Shown: positions 24,076-33,584, counted from the first letter of the stretch. The stretch is 64,000 bases of DNA from JAJDXO01 sp965213765 (GCA_965213765.1 OZ243926.1:1674001-1738000), one strand, 5' to 3'. Notes: generated by a model not told the origin, from the sequence alone. Numbers and translations are program-made.

Positions 24076-25838
24076 CGCGGATGCTTCCAACGTCCCCCAG
24101 CGGAGACTGCACACCTAGTGAAAGGGCAGTGTTCGAGATCGTGGGATCCTCCGACAACTCGTCTGACTATTTCTGTCTCCACTCGGTGGGGCTGGCGCGC
24201 CATGAGAGAAAGGAATATGCGCAAGCCGACTTCGTAGTCGTCGGCCCTCCAGGTGTCTTTTGCCTTGAGGCCAAGGGCGGCAACGTGAGTCGCGAGGACG
24301 GTGTCTGGACGATCGGATGGCCCGATTCCCAATACACGTCGACGGAGGGACCGTTCAAGCAGTCCGAGGGAACTCGGTGGCCGCTAATCGACGAGCTATC
24401 GAAACGGCTTGGTACTAACATCAGGAACTATGCCTTGGTCGGCTGGGGTGTGATGTTCCCTGACATCATTTTCGACCAAACGGACCCCGAGTGGGATTTG
24501 GATCAGGTGTACGATCAGCGGGACAAGCGACGAGATTTCGTGGGTTTTGTCGAACAGTTGGCAAGGTATACGGCCGACCGCCGGCGCGAGACCGGCCAAT
24601 TCGTTCCGAACCGGCTTGGTCCCAGTCGTATCAGGGAGATCGTCAACTGCCTTCGGGGTGATTTCGAAGTGGTGGTTTCCACAACGGGCCTAATTTCGGA
24701 TAGCGAGCAAGAACTGATTGACTTGAGCGAAGACCAGTTTCGGCTCTGGAACGTTATCCTCAGTTCAGACAACCCCCGCATCCTCTGTGATGGCGGAGCC
24801 GGCACGGGCAAGACGCTGCTCGCCGTGAACGCCGCGAGGATATTGTCCGAGGACGGACTTGGCGTCTGCTTTCTGTGCTTCAATCGCAATCTGAGTCTTC
24901 AGCTTCAACGAGAAGCAATAGGTTCGGCGTCCAAATTCGACGTTTCGACCCTACATCAAATGCTGGAGCGTGTGATCCAGCAGGGTGGCGGCAAGGAGCT
25001 GCTCGCGGATGCACGGCGTTCGTCCAACGACGAAGAGTATTTCGAGCATCGGGTTCCCGATCTGTTTTCTGACTCCGTAATTCGTTTGCTCGAGGACGAT
25101 GCGTTCAAACAGTACGACGTATTGATACTCGATGAGGCACAAGACGTCCTAAGCACCCAGTTGATGAACTGCATCTCCGACCTACTCGTCGGCGGAATCG
25201 TTGATGGACGATGGCTGATCTTCTACGACAGCGGAGTCCAGTCGACAGTGTTCGAGCGACTGAATCCTGACGTCCTCAAACATCTTAGGGAGCAGGGTCC
25301 GACAACAATCCATCTGACCGACAATTACAGAAACCCGCCACGGATCATCGCCGAAATGTGCCAACTTTTGGCGCTCCAGCCGCCGGTCTGCCGCCGGAAC
25401 CTGCGTTCAAACGTAGAGTACGGGAGCTATGACCGGTCCGAACAACAAGGGAGAAAGCTACGTACAACTCTTATGGAGCTGATCCGCGAGGGCGTGCCAG
25501 CTTCATCAATTACCGTACTATCGCCGCTACGCAAGGAAGCTGCCTGCATCAACGAGCACCCTCCCGAAGTTGGTAAGGTCGTGATCTATCTTGATAAATT
25601 GAGTGCCTGGCCGTCGGACGTGGATGCAATAACCGCAGCTTCGATTTCGTCGTTCAAGGGACTAGAGAACGAAGTAATCGTCCTTACCGACCTGGATCAG
25701 CCTCGCAAGGGTTCCGCCTGGGCCAACGCAATGATTTACGTCGGAATGACCAGAGCACGAACGAGGCTCATAGCGCTGGTAGATCAGGACTTCATCGATT
25801 TCCGGGTATCACTTTCAGGAGGCGCCCGCGATGGCTGA
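24072..25838 (+). CDS. NERD-domain nuclease fused to an SF1 (UvrD/Rep-like) helicase
   Basis: 588 residues; the GTG at 24072 overlaps the upstream stop, and an ATG follows at 24081. Residues 1-130 form a NERD (nuclease-related) domain with the Asp-x(n)-Glu-x-Lys core in ADFVVVGPPGVFCLEAKGG (about 52-71). An SF1 helicase follows: Walker A GGAGTGKT near 241, Walker B LILDEAQD near 351, TDNYRNPPR near 415, SFKGLENEVIVL near 527 and GMTRARTRL near 557. The protein should bind DNA, hydrolyse ATP and possibly cut DNA. It sits between drmE-like and drmA, overlapping drmA by 8 bp. Canonical DISARM has a phospholipase-D nuclease (DrmC) that is absent here, so this protein may supply the nuclease activity; that is inference. 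Confidence 0.85.
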   Translation: MTRMLPTSPSGDCTPSERAVFEIVGSSDNSSDYFCLHSVGLARHERKEYAQADFVVVGPPGVFCLEAKGGNVSREDGVWTIGWPDSQYTSTEGPFKQSEGTRWPLIDELSKRLGTNIRNYALVGWGVMFPDIIFDQTDPEWDLDQVYDQRDKRRDFVGFVEQLARYTADRRRETGQFVPNRLGPSRIREIVNCLRGDFEVVVSTTGLISDSEQELIDLSEDQFRLWNVILSSDNPRILCDGGAGTGKTLLAVNAARILSEDGLGVCFLCFNRNLSLQLQREAIGSASKFDVSTLHQMLERVIQQGGGKELLADARRSSNDEEYFEHRVPDLFSDSVIRLLEDDAFKQYDVLILDEAQDVLSTQLMNCISDLLVGGIVDGRWLIFYDSGVQSTVFERLNPDVLKHLREQGPTTIHLTDNYRNPPRIIAEMCQLLALQPPVCRRNLRSNVEYGSYDRSEQQGRKLRTTLMELIREGVPASSITVLSPLRKEAACINEHPPEVGKVVIYLDKLSAWPSDVDAITAASISSFKGLENEVIVLTDLDQPRKGSAWANAMIYVGMTRARTRLIALVDQDFIDFRVSLSGGARDG

Positions 25839-28800
25839 CGATCGCAGTACCGGCTACGTGCCATACCGATCCTCAATCCTTAACGATCTCAGACAGGAAC
25901 TACTTGGTCCGACGTCAGACGACCCGGAGGAAGTTCAAAACGGCACAATTCCGATTTCGCCGCTGCAGCTGTACTCGACCGGAATCCTGTTTCCACGCGA
26001 GAGAAGGATGGAGGACCTGGAGGACAGTTCCGATATTCCGATCGAAGCGGAGGAGTCGCAACAGGATCTGGCCGAGACAATTGCGATGGAAGGCACCAAA
26101 CGGGCGACCACTAACTCGAGTGCGTCTGACTCCCATCCGGAGGACCAGCCTCTAAATCTCGCCAACGAGTTCAGCCCCGCCGCAATGGGCATCTCGTTCA
26201 GACTCGCCGGACCAACCTCGCTCTCCGTAAGGCTGAGCTACGGCACCTATCAAACAGTCACCCGACAGGAGCCTCATCCACGCGCCGGTCAAATTCAGGC
26301 GGACGGGTCGGCGTACCCCGAAACCAGGGGTGTCACCGTGTATCAGCGCACTCACCATTCAGTCGCGATGCCGTTGGAAATCCCCGAAACCGAGGTGGCG
26401 CTGGATCCAAAACCGGTGCCCGGGAGCGAGGAGAAGCTCTCGTTGCGGGCAACGGTTAGGCTCAAGATCGATGGGACCCTGGTCATATCGCTCATGTTGG
26501 TGAACGAGAATATCTCGCGGGGTGGGACAAGTCCGGACTACAGGGACGCCTTTTATCAAGTCGGTTTTGAGGTACGCGCCAACGAGGATCGGCCGGCATT
26601 TCTGCCTGTAGATCGCGCAGTCGGCTTTAATGACGATCGGGAGCTGGCGTCACTAGATTTACTTTATAGATTTCGTCGATCGTTCGCTCTTGGCCATGGC
26701 TGTGCAGCGGATTGGAATCGCTCGGAGCACTTGTCTGAATCCGGGGCAACCGACCTTGTTTGCACTTCCTGTCTCCCGTCCTATGAACTGAAACCCGTTG
26801 TGCCGCGAGAAGAGGCGTACGGCGACAAGGCACTAAACCTGGAGATGCGATCCCTATCCGACGGCCTTGGGACTGAAGACCCGACTGCCGAAATAATTTC
26901 CTGGCTGAATGATCTTGCCGACGACTACGAGATCTGGATCGACGCTATCGACAAGGATTCGCATAGTTTGAATGGACGACTGCTCGAGGCTGCAGACCGA
27001 CACGTTTCGGAATGCAGAAAATGCCTGGAAAGGGTTCGTGAAGGCATTGATGTGCTCGCCGGTGACCCCGTTGCGATTCTCGCTTTTCGTCTCGCCAACA
27101 AGGCGATGCTAATGCAGCAGTTTCATTCTTCCGTGCTTAGGGAGGAAAGAAGGCTTGGCTCGGAATTCCCGGAAATTCCTGATGATTATAAGGATCTGCC
27201 GGACAATCCAAGAAAATGGCGGCCGTTCCAGCTGGCATTTGTCTTGATGAACATCGCCGGTGCGTCCGATCCAGGTCACGCTGACCGCAAAATCGTCGAT
27301 TTGATTTGGTTTCCGACCGGAGGCGGCAAGACAGAGGCATACCTCGGCCTCGCGGCGTTCACCATTTGCCTGGAGCGCCTTAGAAATTCCGATCACCGCG
27401 GAACTCTCGTTGTCATGCGCTACACTTTACGCTTGCTCACCGCGCAGCAGTTTCAGCGAGCCTCGGCGCTCATTTTGGCACTGGACACATTGAGGCGTGA
27501 GGCAACCTATGGCGCGGATCTCGGACAACATGAGATTTCCATCGGGCTTTGGGTCGGCCAAAGCCTCTCACCGAATCGCCGGGCCGATGCCAGAAAGAGA
27601 CTCAGAGATATGCGACGCAATTCATGGGCTCCCAATCCGTTCCAGGTCCTGAATTGCCCCTGGTGTAAGGTCGAGCTCGCCAACCAAGACGGTTTCGGAT
27701 ATGTGGAGGAGCGCGTCGGGAGCGCGGACGAGCGTACCGTCCTGTTGAGATGTCCGGACGGAAATTGCCGCTATTCCGACGGCAACTTGCACATGCCGAT
27801 TTATGTCGTGGACGACGATTTATACGATCGCCCGCCTACACTGCTTCTCGGGACCGTCGATAAATTCGCGCAAATTGCATGGGAGGAGCGTACCGGCCGT
27901 TTTTTTGGTGGCGGCGAGGACACGTCATCACCTGTCCTGATTATACAAGACGAGCTCCATCTAATTTCGGGCCCGTTGGGAACCATCGTCGGCCTCTACG
28001 AAACGGCCATCGAGAAACTTTGTGAATTGGGTGGCACCAACCCGAAAGTGGTGGCTTCAACCGCCACAGTCCGAAGCGCAAGCGAACAATGCAAGGCGCT
28101 TTACAACCGCGAGACCTATGAGTTTCCTGCGCAGGGACTGCGTGCCGGAGATTCATATTTTGCATTTGAGGACCATAGCGCCCCGGGACGGTTGTACCTT
28201 GGGGTACTCGGAACGGCGCTCAAATCTCATCAATCCGCTCTTGTGAGGGTGGCTTCGTCACTTCTGCAATCGCCGTGCTATTCCGAAGAGGAGTTGGCCG
28301 AACATGATTCCCTGGAGACCTTGGCCAATCCGTACGGCACACTTGTTTGGTACTTCAACACCTTTAGAGAGCTTGGTCACGCCGTTACACTTTGCACAGG
28401 TGACATACCCGAGTACCTAAAAAACATCCGACGGCGCTGGAACCTTCCACAAGATAAGCAACGGTTTATTCGAGAGGCCGTCGAGCTCACAAGTCGGCGA
28501 ACCGCGGACGAAATTCCTGAAATACTGAAACAGCTGGAAGTTCCCTGGAAAATGCGTCCAAGGGATTCGTCTCCGGTTGATATACTTCTTGCGACAAACA
28601 TGATCTCGGTCGGAGTCGACGTTCCCAGGCTGGGAGTGATGATCATGTCAGGACAACCGAAAGGCACGTCGGAATATATTCAGGCGACAAGTCGTGTCGG
28701 TAGGAACTATCCCGGTTTGGTCGTAACCGTTTACACACAGACAAAGAGCCGAGATCGATCCCATTACGAAAGCTTCGTAGGCTACCACCAGTCGCTATAT

Positions 28801-29265
28801 CGGTTTGTCGAACCAACCAGTGTCACACCCTTCTCTCCGCAGGCCCGCGAACGCGGAATACGTGGCATCCTAATTGCGCTCGCCCGTCTTGAGCATCGTC
28901 TGCGGAAGCCCAGCGATATTTCAGGGCTCGACAAATGTGCCGGCGATATCGCCAACACAATTCTCAACCGTATCGAATCCATCGACGAGGAGGAGCGTGA
29001 CGAGGCGCTATTTGAGATTGAGGAATGGATGGACGAGTGGCGGGCTCTTGCGCCGCCGCTGTTCGGAAGGATGGGAGGTAAGGTCGACAACACCACCTTG
29101 GCCTATCCCTACGGCAACAATCCGGATCCCAAATTTCAATCGAAGTCATGGCCCGTCCTAACGTCCATGAGAAACGTCGACGGCACCAGCCGAGCTCGGG
29201 TTATTCATACTTACATTCAGTCCGAAGGCAGCGACAGCGTGACGGAGGACCAAAATGGCGGGTAA
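25831..29265 (+). CDS. drmA: DISARM helicase DrmA
   Basis: 1,144 residues from the ATG at 25831. The N-terminal 480 residues are a family-specific region. An SF2 helicase core follows with Walker A WFPTGGGKTEAYLG near 493, Walker B as DELH within IIQDELHLISGPLGTIVG near 705, STATVRSA near 742, and LLATNMISVGVDVPRLGV plus QATSRVGRN near 953. A Cys4 zinc-ribbon-like insert, CPWC and CPDGNC, lies at about 608-642. The DELHLISGPLGT signature with the zinc insert is typical of DrmA. In characterised DISARM, DrmA and DrmB form a DNA-binding complex that acts on incoming phage DNA. The gene overlaps both neighbours (8 bp upstream, 11 bp downstream), so the operon is tightly coupled. Confidence 0.9.
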   Translation: MADDRSTGYVPYRSSILNDLRQELLGPTSDDPEEVQNGTIPISPLQLYSTGILFPRERRMEDLEDSSDIPIEAEESQQDLAETIAMEGTKRATTNSSASDSHPEDQPLNLANEFSPAAMGISFRLAGPTSLSVRLSYGTYQTVTRQEPHPRAGQIQADGSAYPETRGVTVYQRTHHSVAMPLEIPETEVALDPKPVPGSEEKLSLRATVRLKIDGTLVISLMLVNENISRGGTSPDYRDAFYQVGFEVRANEDRPAFLPVDRAVGFNDDRELASLDLLYRFRRSFALGHGCAADWNRSEHLSESGATDLVCTSCLPSYELKPVVPREEAYGDKALNLEMRSLSDGLGTEDPTAEIISWLNDLADDYEIWIDAIDKDSHSLNGRLLEAADRHVSECRKCLERVREGIDVLAGDPVAILAFRLANKAMLMQQFHSSVLREERRLGSEFPEIPDDYKDLPDNPRKWRPFQLAFVLMNIAGASDPGHADRKIVDLIWFPTGGGKTEAYLGLAAFTICLERLRNSDHRGTLVVMRYTLRLLTAQQFQRASALILALDTLRREATYGADLGQHEISIGLWVGQSLSPNRRADARKRLRDMRRNSWAPNPFQVLNCPWCKVELANQDGFGYVEERVGSADERTVLLRCPDGNCRYSDGNLHMPIYVVDDDLYDRPPTLLLGTVDKFAQIAWEERTGRFFGGGEDTSSPVLIIQDELHLISGPLGTIVGLYETAIEKLCELGGTNPKVVASTATVRSASEQCKALYNRETYEFPAQGLRAGDSYFAFEDHSAPGRLYLGVLGTALKSHQSALVRVASSLLQSPCYSEEELAEHDSLETLANPYGTLVWYFNTFRELGHAVTLCTGDIPEYLKNIRRRWNLPQDKQRFIREAVELTSRRTADEIPEILKQLEVPWKMRPRDSSPVDILLATNMISVGVDVPRLGVMIMSGQPKGTSEYIQATSRVGRNYPGLVVTVYTQTKSRDRSHYESFVGYHQSLYRFVEPTSVTPFSPQARERGIRGILIALARLEHRLRKPSDISGLDKCAGDIANTILNRIESIDEEERDEALFEIEEWMDEWRALAPPLFGRMGGKVDNTTLAYPYGNNPDPKFQSKSWPVLTSMRNVDGTSRARVIHTYIQSEGSDSVTEDQNGG

Positions 29266-31171
29266 CAGAGCGGGACGACCTGAATATCGAAAATCTCAGG
29301 GCATAGTTCCCTTCGGAGTGGGGGCAATACAGGATTTTCCGGAAGATTCGTTGATGGCAGCCGGTTTGGATATGTGGCCCGTTGAATACGAGGATGGGGC
29401 CCGACGTGCCCTGGTTCAAAAGTCGACCAGGGTTACTGATGGGCGACTTGCCAGGCGGTTGACCGCCAACTTGGGACACCTCATTCGCTGTTTCTATGCG
29501 CCGATCGAGGCTCCGGAGGAGGCAGGGTTTGCTGCGGCTGCCACTCTGGACGAATCCAAAGGCGAAATGCCGTTCGTGCGATTTCCGAGATGGCATTTTT
29601 GCCCCCGTTGTCGGGTGATGGCGGAAGTGCCCTGGAACACGAGCATGGACGCGGAAATCCTTTCGTGTAGCAATCCAGCTCGACGGCTAGGCGGAGAAGG
29701 CAAGACCTGTGACAAACTTCCGAAGTATCAACGAAGCAGACTGGTCCCGATCAGATTTGTCGCAGCCTGCCCCAACGGCCACATAATGGATTTCCCTTGG
29801 TGGGAATGGGCACACAGTAAAAGCAAAAACGACTGTACTGGTCGAAGCAGCGATTTGTATTTTTACTCGGTAGGCGAGCCCGGCCTCGCAGGAGTTTATG
29901 TTGAGTGCAACAAATGCAAATCTCGCCGCAGCATGGCGGGTTCCTTTACCGACAACGCGCTAAGCCAAATTTGGCCCCGCTGTCCCGGTGAACGACCCTG
30001 GTTTGGTCCTGGTGCAGTTGAAACCCAGTGCACCCACGTCCCGCGCACCGTCCAACGCGGTGCGTCGAACGGCTACTTTCCCAAGACCATCAGTTCCATT
30101 CTTATTCCACCGTACTCTGAACGGGTTCAACAAATCGTCGATGACAACGATACTTGGGAGATCATCGAGAACTTGCCCACGATGGATGGCGGGTCATTCA
30201 CAAGTCTAATTGCCGTGATCGCAAAGCAGAACGGTCTGGACGCGGAAGCTCTTGAGCGCGCGGCAAGAGAAAAGCTCGATATTGCCTCGGAGGAAGCCCC
30301 AAGCGAGGTTACCGAGCATGAATATAGACTGACGGAGTACAACGCGTTTCTTGGTACGCGGCCCCCTCTCGAAGAGAGACACGATTTTGACATTATGCCC
30401 GTGGACATAAGCGAATTTGCGAGCTCTTTCGGTCGGTATTTCAAAAATGTGGTGTTAGTTCGCCGTCTTAGAGAAACACGCGTTCTCACGGGTTTCTCGC
30501 GGATTGTGCCCCCGGGCGAGGAAGACGCTGCGCCGGCGAGTTTGTCCTTGGCTCGACTCAATTGGTTGCCAGCGATGGAGGTCCGAGGGGAAGGAATTTT
30601 TCTCACGATCCGTAGAGACAAGATTGAAGCTTGGCTGGCCGGAAGCGACAAACCGACGAGACGAGCTGAGATCATCTCCCAACGGCTAAACGAGCGAAGG
30701 AGTTCTGCCGGTTTGTCCGATCGGGCAATCAGCCCGGAGTTTTTGGCTGTGCACACGCTTGCGCATCTCGTCATCCGCCAACTTGCCTTCGATAGCGGTT
30801 ATGACAGTACGGACCTCAAGGAGAGAATATACGTTGGAGAGGACGAACAAGCCTCAATGTGCGGTCTATTGATATATACAGCGAGCGGGGATTCCGAGGG
30901 GTCGATGGGTGGACTTGTTAGGCAAGGACGACCCGGCCGACTCGAGTCGACGATTAGCGCTGCAATAATCAATTCTCAAATCTGTTCATCCGATCCCCTT
31001 TGCATTGAGAGCGAAGGACAGGGGATCTCAAGTCAGAACTTGGCGGCATGTCATGCCTGTGCACTGCTGCCCGAAACTGCCTGCGAAGAGGGAAACATAC
31101 TATTGGACCGAGCATTGGTCGTAGGCCTGCCTACGGACAGCTCCGTTGGACTATTCGGCGATATGGAATAA
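29255..31171 (+). CDS. drmB: DISARM protein DrmB (DUF1998)
   Basis: 638 residues from the ATG at 29255. The N-terminal part holds zinc-binding clusters: HFCPRCR near 114, CSNP and CDKLPKYQRSRLVPIRFV near 135-165, CPNGHIMDFPWWEW near 171 and CNKCKSRR near 213. The C-terminal DUF1998 region starts with HTLAHLVIRQLAFDSGYDS near 499, then ERIYVGEDEQ and LLIYTASGDSEGSMGGLVRQ, and ends with an ACHACALLPETAC cysteine cluster near 598. DrmB works with DrmA in DISARM. It is the last of four genes that overlap. A degraded copy of its C-terminus lies at 20170-20595. Confidence 0.9.
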   Translation: MAGNRAGRPEYRKSQGIVPFGVGAIQDFPEDSLMAAGLDMWPVEYEDGARRALVQKSTRVTDGRLARRLTANLGHLIRCFYAPIEAPEEAGFAAAATLDESKGEMPFVRFPRWHFCPRCRVMAEVPWNTSMDAEILSCSNPARRLGGEGKTCDKLPKYQRSRLVPIRFVAACPNGHIMDFPWWEWAHSKSKNDCTGRSSDLYFYSVGEPGLAGVYVECNKCKSRRSMAGSFTDNALSQIWPRCPGERPWFGPGAVETQCTHVPRTVQRGASNGYFPKTISSILIPPYSERVQQIVDDNDTWEIIENLPTMDGGSFTSLIAVIAKQNGLDAEALERAAREKLDIASEEAPSEVTEHEYRLTEYNAFLGTRPPLEERHDFDIMPVDISEFASSFGRYFKNVVLVRRLRETRVLTGFSRIVPPGEEDAAPASLSLARLNWLPAMEVRGEGIFLTIRRDKIEAWLAGSDKPTRRAEIISQRLNERRSSAGLSDRAISPEFLAVHTLAHLVIRQLAFDSGYDSTDLKERIYVGEDEQASMCGLLIYTASGDSEGSMGGLVRQGRPGRLESTISAAIINSQICSSDPLCIESEGQGISSQNLAACHACALLPETACEEGNILLDRALVVGLPTDSSVGLFGDME

Positions 31172-31318
31172 TACCATCCCTCTCAATATCTTCAGGCGAT
31201 TGAATACCTCACCCGAGACACTGATCGAGAACAATCAAGGTGATTTCTGCATTTCGGGTTGTTGTAGCATCGACCCAATGCATGCAACCTAATCCAATCT
31301 GGGGCGACGGTAACGGCA

Positions 31319-31771
31319 TTGGCGGACAAGGTTTCCCGTACTCAGCGAAGCAAGATGATGAGTCGTGTTCGGAGTCAAGACACCGAGCCGGAAAAAATCG
31401 TTCGCAGCATGCTTCACCGTGCCGGTTTTCGGTACAGATTGCATCGCAAGGACCTTCCCGGCACGCCCGACATCGTTCTCCCCGGCTATCGGACATGTAT
31501 TTTTGTGAACGGATGTTTTTGGCACCAACATCCCGAATGTCCGTCTGCAAAGAGGCCTAAAACAAATACTGAATTCTGGAATGCAAAGCTTGATAGGACT
31601 ATTGAGCGTGATCGCGAAAGTTTGCGCCGACTGGAGGAACTTGGCTGGAACACACTAGTGATATGGGAATGCGAAATCCGCCAAGGTATCGATATCACTG
31701 AGATCACCCGACAGCTTGAGCTCAGCGGAAAAATTAGCTCGAGACCACCCAGATCGAAAACCCGTTCATGA
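31319..31771 (+). CDS. vsr: Very short patch repair endonuclease Vsr
   Basis: 150 residues. Family members begin with a helix equivalent to VSRTQRSKMMSRVRSQDT, so the start is placed at TTG 31319 and not at the internal ATGs. Vsr hallmarks are present: PEKIVRSMLHRAGFRYRLH, the catalytic Asp in LPGTPDIVLPGYR, and FVNGCFWHQHPEC with zinc-binding Cys/His. Vsr nicks T:G mismatches that arise when 5-methylcytosine deaminates. Its presence beside the convergent C5-cytosine methyltransferase at 31795 fits repair of mutations caused by that enzyme. It lies 147 bp after drmB in the same orientation. Confidence 0.92.
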   Translation: MADKVSRTQRSKMMSRVRSQDTEPEKIVRSMLHRAGFRYRLHRKDLPGTPDIVLPGYRTCIFVNGCFWHQHPECPSAKRPKTNTEFWNAKLDRTIERDRESLRRLEELGWNTLVIWECEIRQGIDITEITRQLELSGKISSRPPRSKTRS

Positions 31772-31794
31772 TCCAGAAGCGCACCCCCATAATT

Positions 31795-32928
31795 CTAATT
31801 TCCAGAATTCCGGATGAGGGCCTTAGCGATTTCTCCGATGACGGCTTCACCCAAAACGATGGGTACGGCGTTGCCAATCTGCATGCCAGAGGCGATTAGG
31901 CCACCCTTGAACTCAAAGCTGTCCGGAAAGGTCTGGAACCGAGCGGCATGCCTTACCGTGATACCGTGATGCTCTGTAGGATGGACAAACCGTCCTTTTG
32001 AGGGGTTGATACAAGCCGTCGTCATTGTTGGCCCCGGCTTAGCGGGGTCTATTCGACCATATACGTCCTTGTGACCGTCGTGGCCTTGGTGGCAAGGCAG
32101 AATGCGTTTCGAGTCCTTCCGACTTCCTCCGTTAATCGGCGTTGACTTAAATACTTCCACTATTTCTGCGGAGTGGTTCATATGGACGTCGTTGGGGTCA
32201 TTAGTGCGAATTTGCTTCGCAAATACCGTGTTGGCGCACCTCCACTGGTTGTCTGGCTCATTCTTGCGAGGATTTTGCTCCCTCGACCCTTGCAGAGGCC
32301 AGTCCAACCTAAATTCCAGGTCATTTCGGATGCCAAGCACGAACACGCGTTTCCTTCGCTGCGGTACCCCAAAGTCGGCAGCCTCAAGGACCACCGGTTT
32401 GTGGATCTGGTAGCCCGCTCGGTGAGCCAGTTCGTAGAAGCTCTTGATGTAATCGGAGTGCCGTTCCCACAACATCCCGGGGACATTCTCCATCAAGAAG
32501 ACCCCAGGCCGGAAATGACGGACAAACTTGAAATAACTGAGTATTAGCTCGTTCCTCGGATCGTCCACCCCAGCATTGTTGATGCGATGCACCGAGAATC
32601 CCTGACAGGGTGGTCCCCCCAAAAGAACATCTAACCGGCGTCCATCAAGGGCGTCCCGCTCTACCTTCCCCGGTGAGAGCTGACGAATGTCGTTCGGATA
32701 TAGGGTCGGTCCGACTAACCCTACAAGGTTCTCACGATAGCTCTCTACGGCGTGACGATCAGACTCGACAGCAAACCGGACGTCCAAACCCACGTTCTGG
32801 GCAGCCAAAGTGAAACCGCCGGCCCCTGCAAAAAGATCAGCGCATGTGAGGCTCTCGGCCCCATCCACGCGAGTATCGAGCCCAAAATAATTGCCGGTGA
32901 CAACGGCCTCGCATATTCGCTTCAGCAT
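31795..32928 (-). CDS. dcm: C5-cytosine DNA methyltransferase (DrmMII-like)
   Basis: 377 residues from the ATG at 32928; an in-frame TTG lies at 32943. Motifs appear in the standard order: I (LTCADLFAGAGGFT, near 35), IV (GGPPCQGFS, catalytic Cys109), VI (ENVPG, Glu147), VIII (QRRKRVFVLG) and X (GMQIGNAVP near the C-terminus). The variable target-recognition region lies between VIII and X. It methylates cytosine in a specific site that I cannot read from sequence. Class 2 DISARM uses a C5 methyltransferase to mark host DNA, so this is the likely modification arm. It converges on vsr, and the two stop codons are about 20 bp apart. Confidence 0.92.
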   Translation of the reverse strand: MLKRICEAVVTGNYFGLDTRVDGAESLTCADLFAGAGGFTLAAQNVGLDVRFAVESDRHAVESYRENLVGLVGPTLYPNDIRQLSPGKVERDALDGRRLDVLLGGPPCQGFSVHRINNAGVDDPRNELILSYFKFVRHFRPGVFLMENVPGMLWERHSDYIKSFYELAHRAGYQIHKPVVLEAADFGVPQRRKRVFVLGIRNDLEFRLDWPLQGSREQNPRKNEPDNQWRCANTVFAKQIRTNDPNDVHMNHSAEIVEVFKSTPINGGSRKDSKRILPCHQGHDGHKDVYGRIDPAKPGPTMTTACINPSKGRFVHPTEHHGITVRHAARFQTFPDSFEFKGGLIASGMQIGNAVPIVLGEAVIGEIAKALIRNSGN

Positions 32929-33064
32929 GCCAAGTACAGTCAATAGCAGGAATTAGTTTTCGAGAATCAAGCGCTTGGCTCCCATTGTCAATCTTCTGGC
33001 AATCTTGAATCGATGACGACGCTTGGTAGATATCTCTCGAGTGCTAACTAGCTGAATTGACTCC

Positions 33065-33080
33065 CTGTTCCCGGGAACAG
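33065..33080. promoter_or_regulatory. Perfect 16-bp palindrome upstream of dcm
   Basis: CTGTTCCCGGGAACAG reads the same on both strands. It lies 137 bp upstream of the dcm start, in the short non-coding stretch between dcm and the nuclease-family relic. A palindrome this long suggests an operator for a dimeric repressor, possibly one that controls the methyltransferase. No regulator gene is adjacent. Confidence 0.4.
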
Positions 33081-33319
33081 CCGAGATGAGGTCACCAATG
33101 TGGACGCAACGGATCTCTCAGGAATGTAGCTTTGGTACACAGATTTCCAACGAAATTGCCAAATCAAGAATATTCACAACCAACGACCGCCCGCACAACG
33201 ACCCCGACAAAAAGGACAAAAGGAGCTGTGCTGATACTAATCAGTACCCATACATCACTCACGCCATCGAATTCCCAAACGCTGTCTCGCAGTATGAATC
33301 GCCAGGCTAGTTTCCTCCA

Positions 33320-33560
33320 ACGAACCCAACTTCTGATGTGCCAGTCCGATGCCGGGAATACGCGGTGCGCGGCCGCCGCGTTTTCCACTTCCTGGAACGC
33401 GACGACATCCGCATCCAATTATTCGATCCGCCGGGCAAGCACAGCGTAATCGGCGGGTTTTCGCCGACTCAACCGTCGCCGCCGCGTATCGAATTCGTAG
33501 CGACGAGACAAACGCGTTGTGCCTTGCCCGACGCGACTTGCTCGCCCGCCTTAAGAGTAT
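33320..33560 (-). pseudogene. Relic of an endonuclease/exonuclease/phosphatase-family protein
   Basis: Minus-strand codons read KPADYAVLARRIE, then an in-frame TAA, then LDADVVAFQEVENAAAAHRV and FPASDWHI. This is the first metal-binding Glu segment of the EEP fold (LDADVVALQEVE). The frame is broken by the stop and ends in unrelated sequence, so only a fragment survives. Confidence 0.6.
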
Positions 33561-33584
33561 CGAGCTGCATTGTTGATGTGTCCT

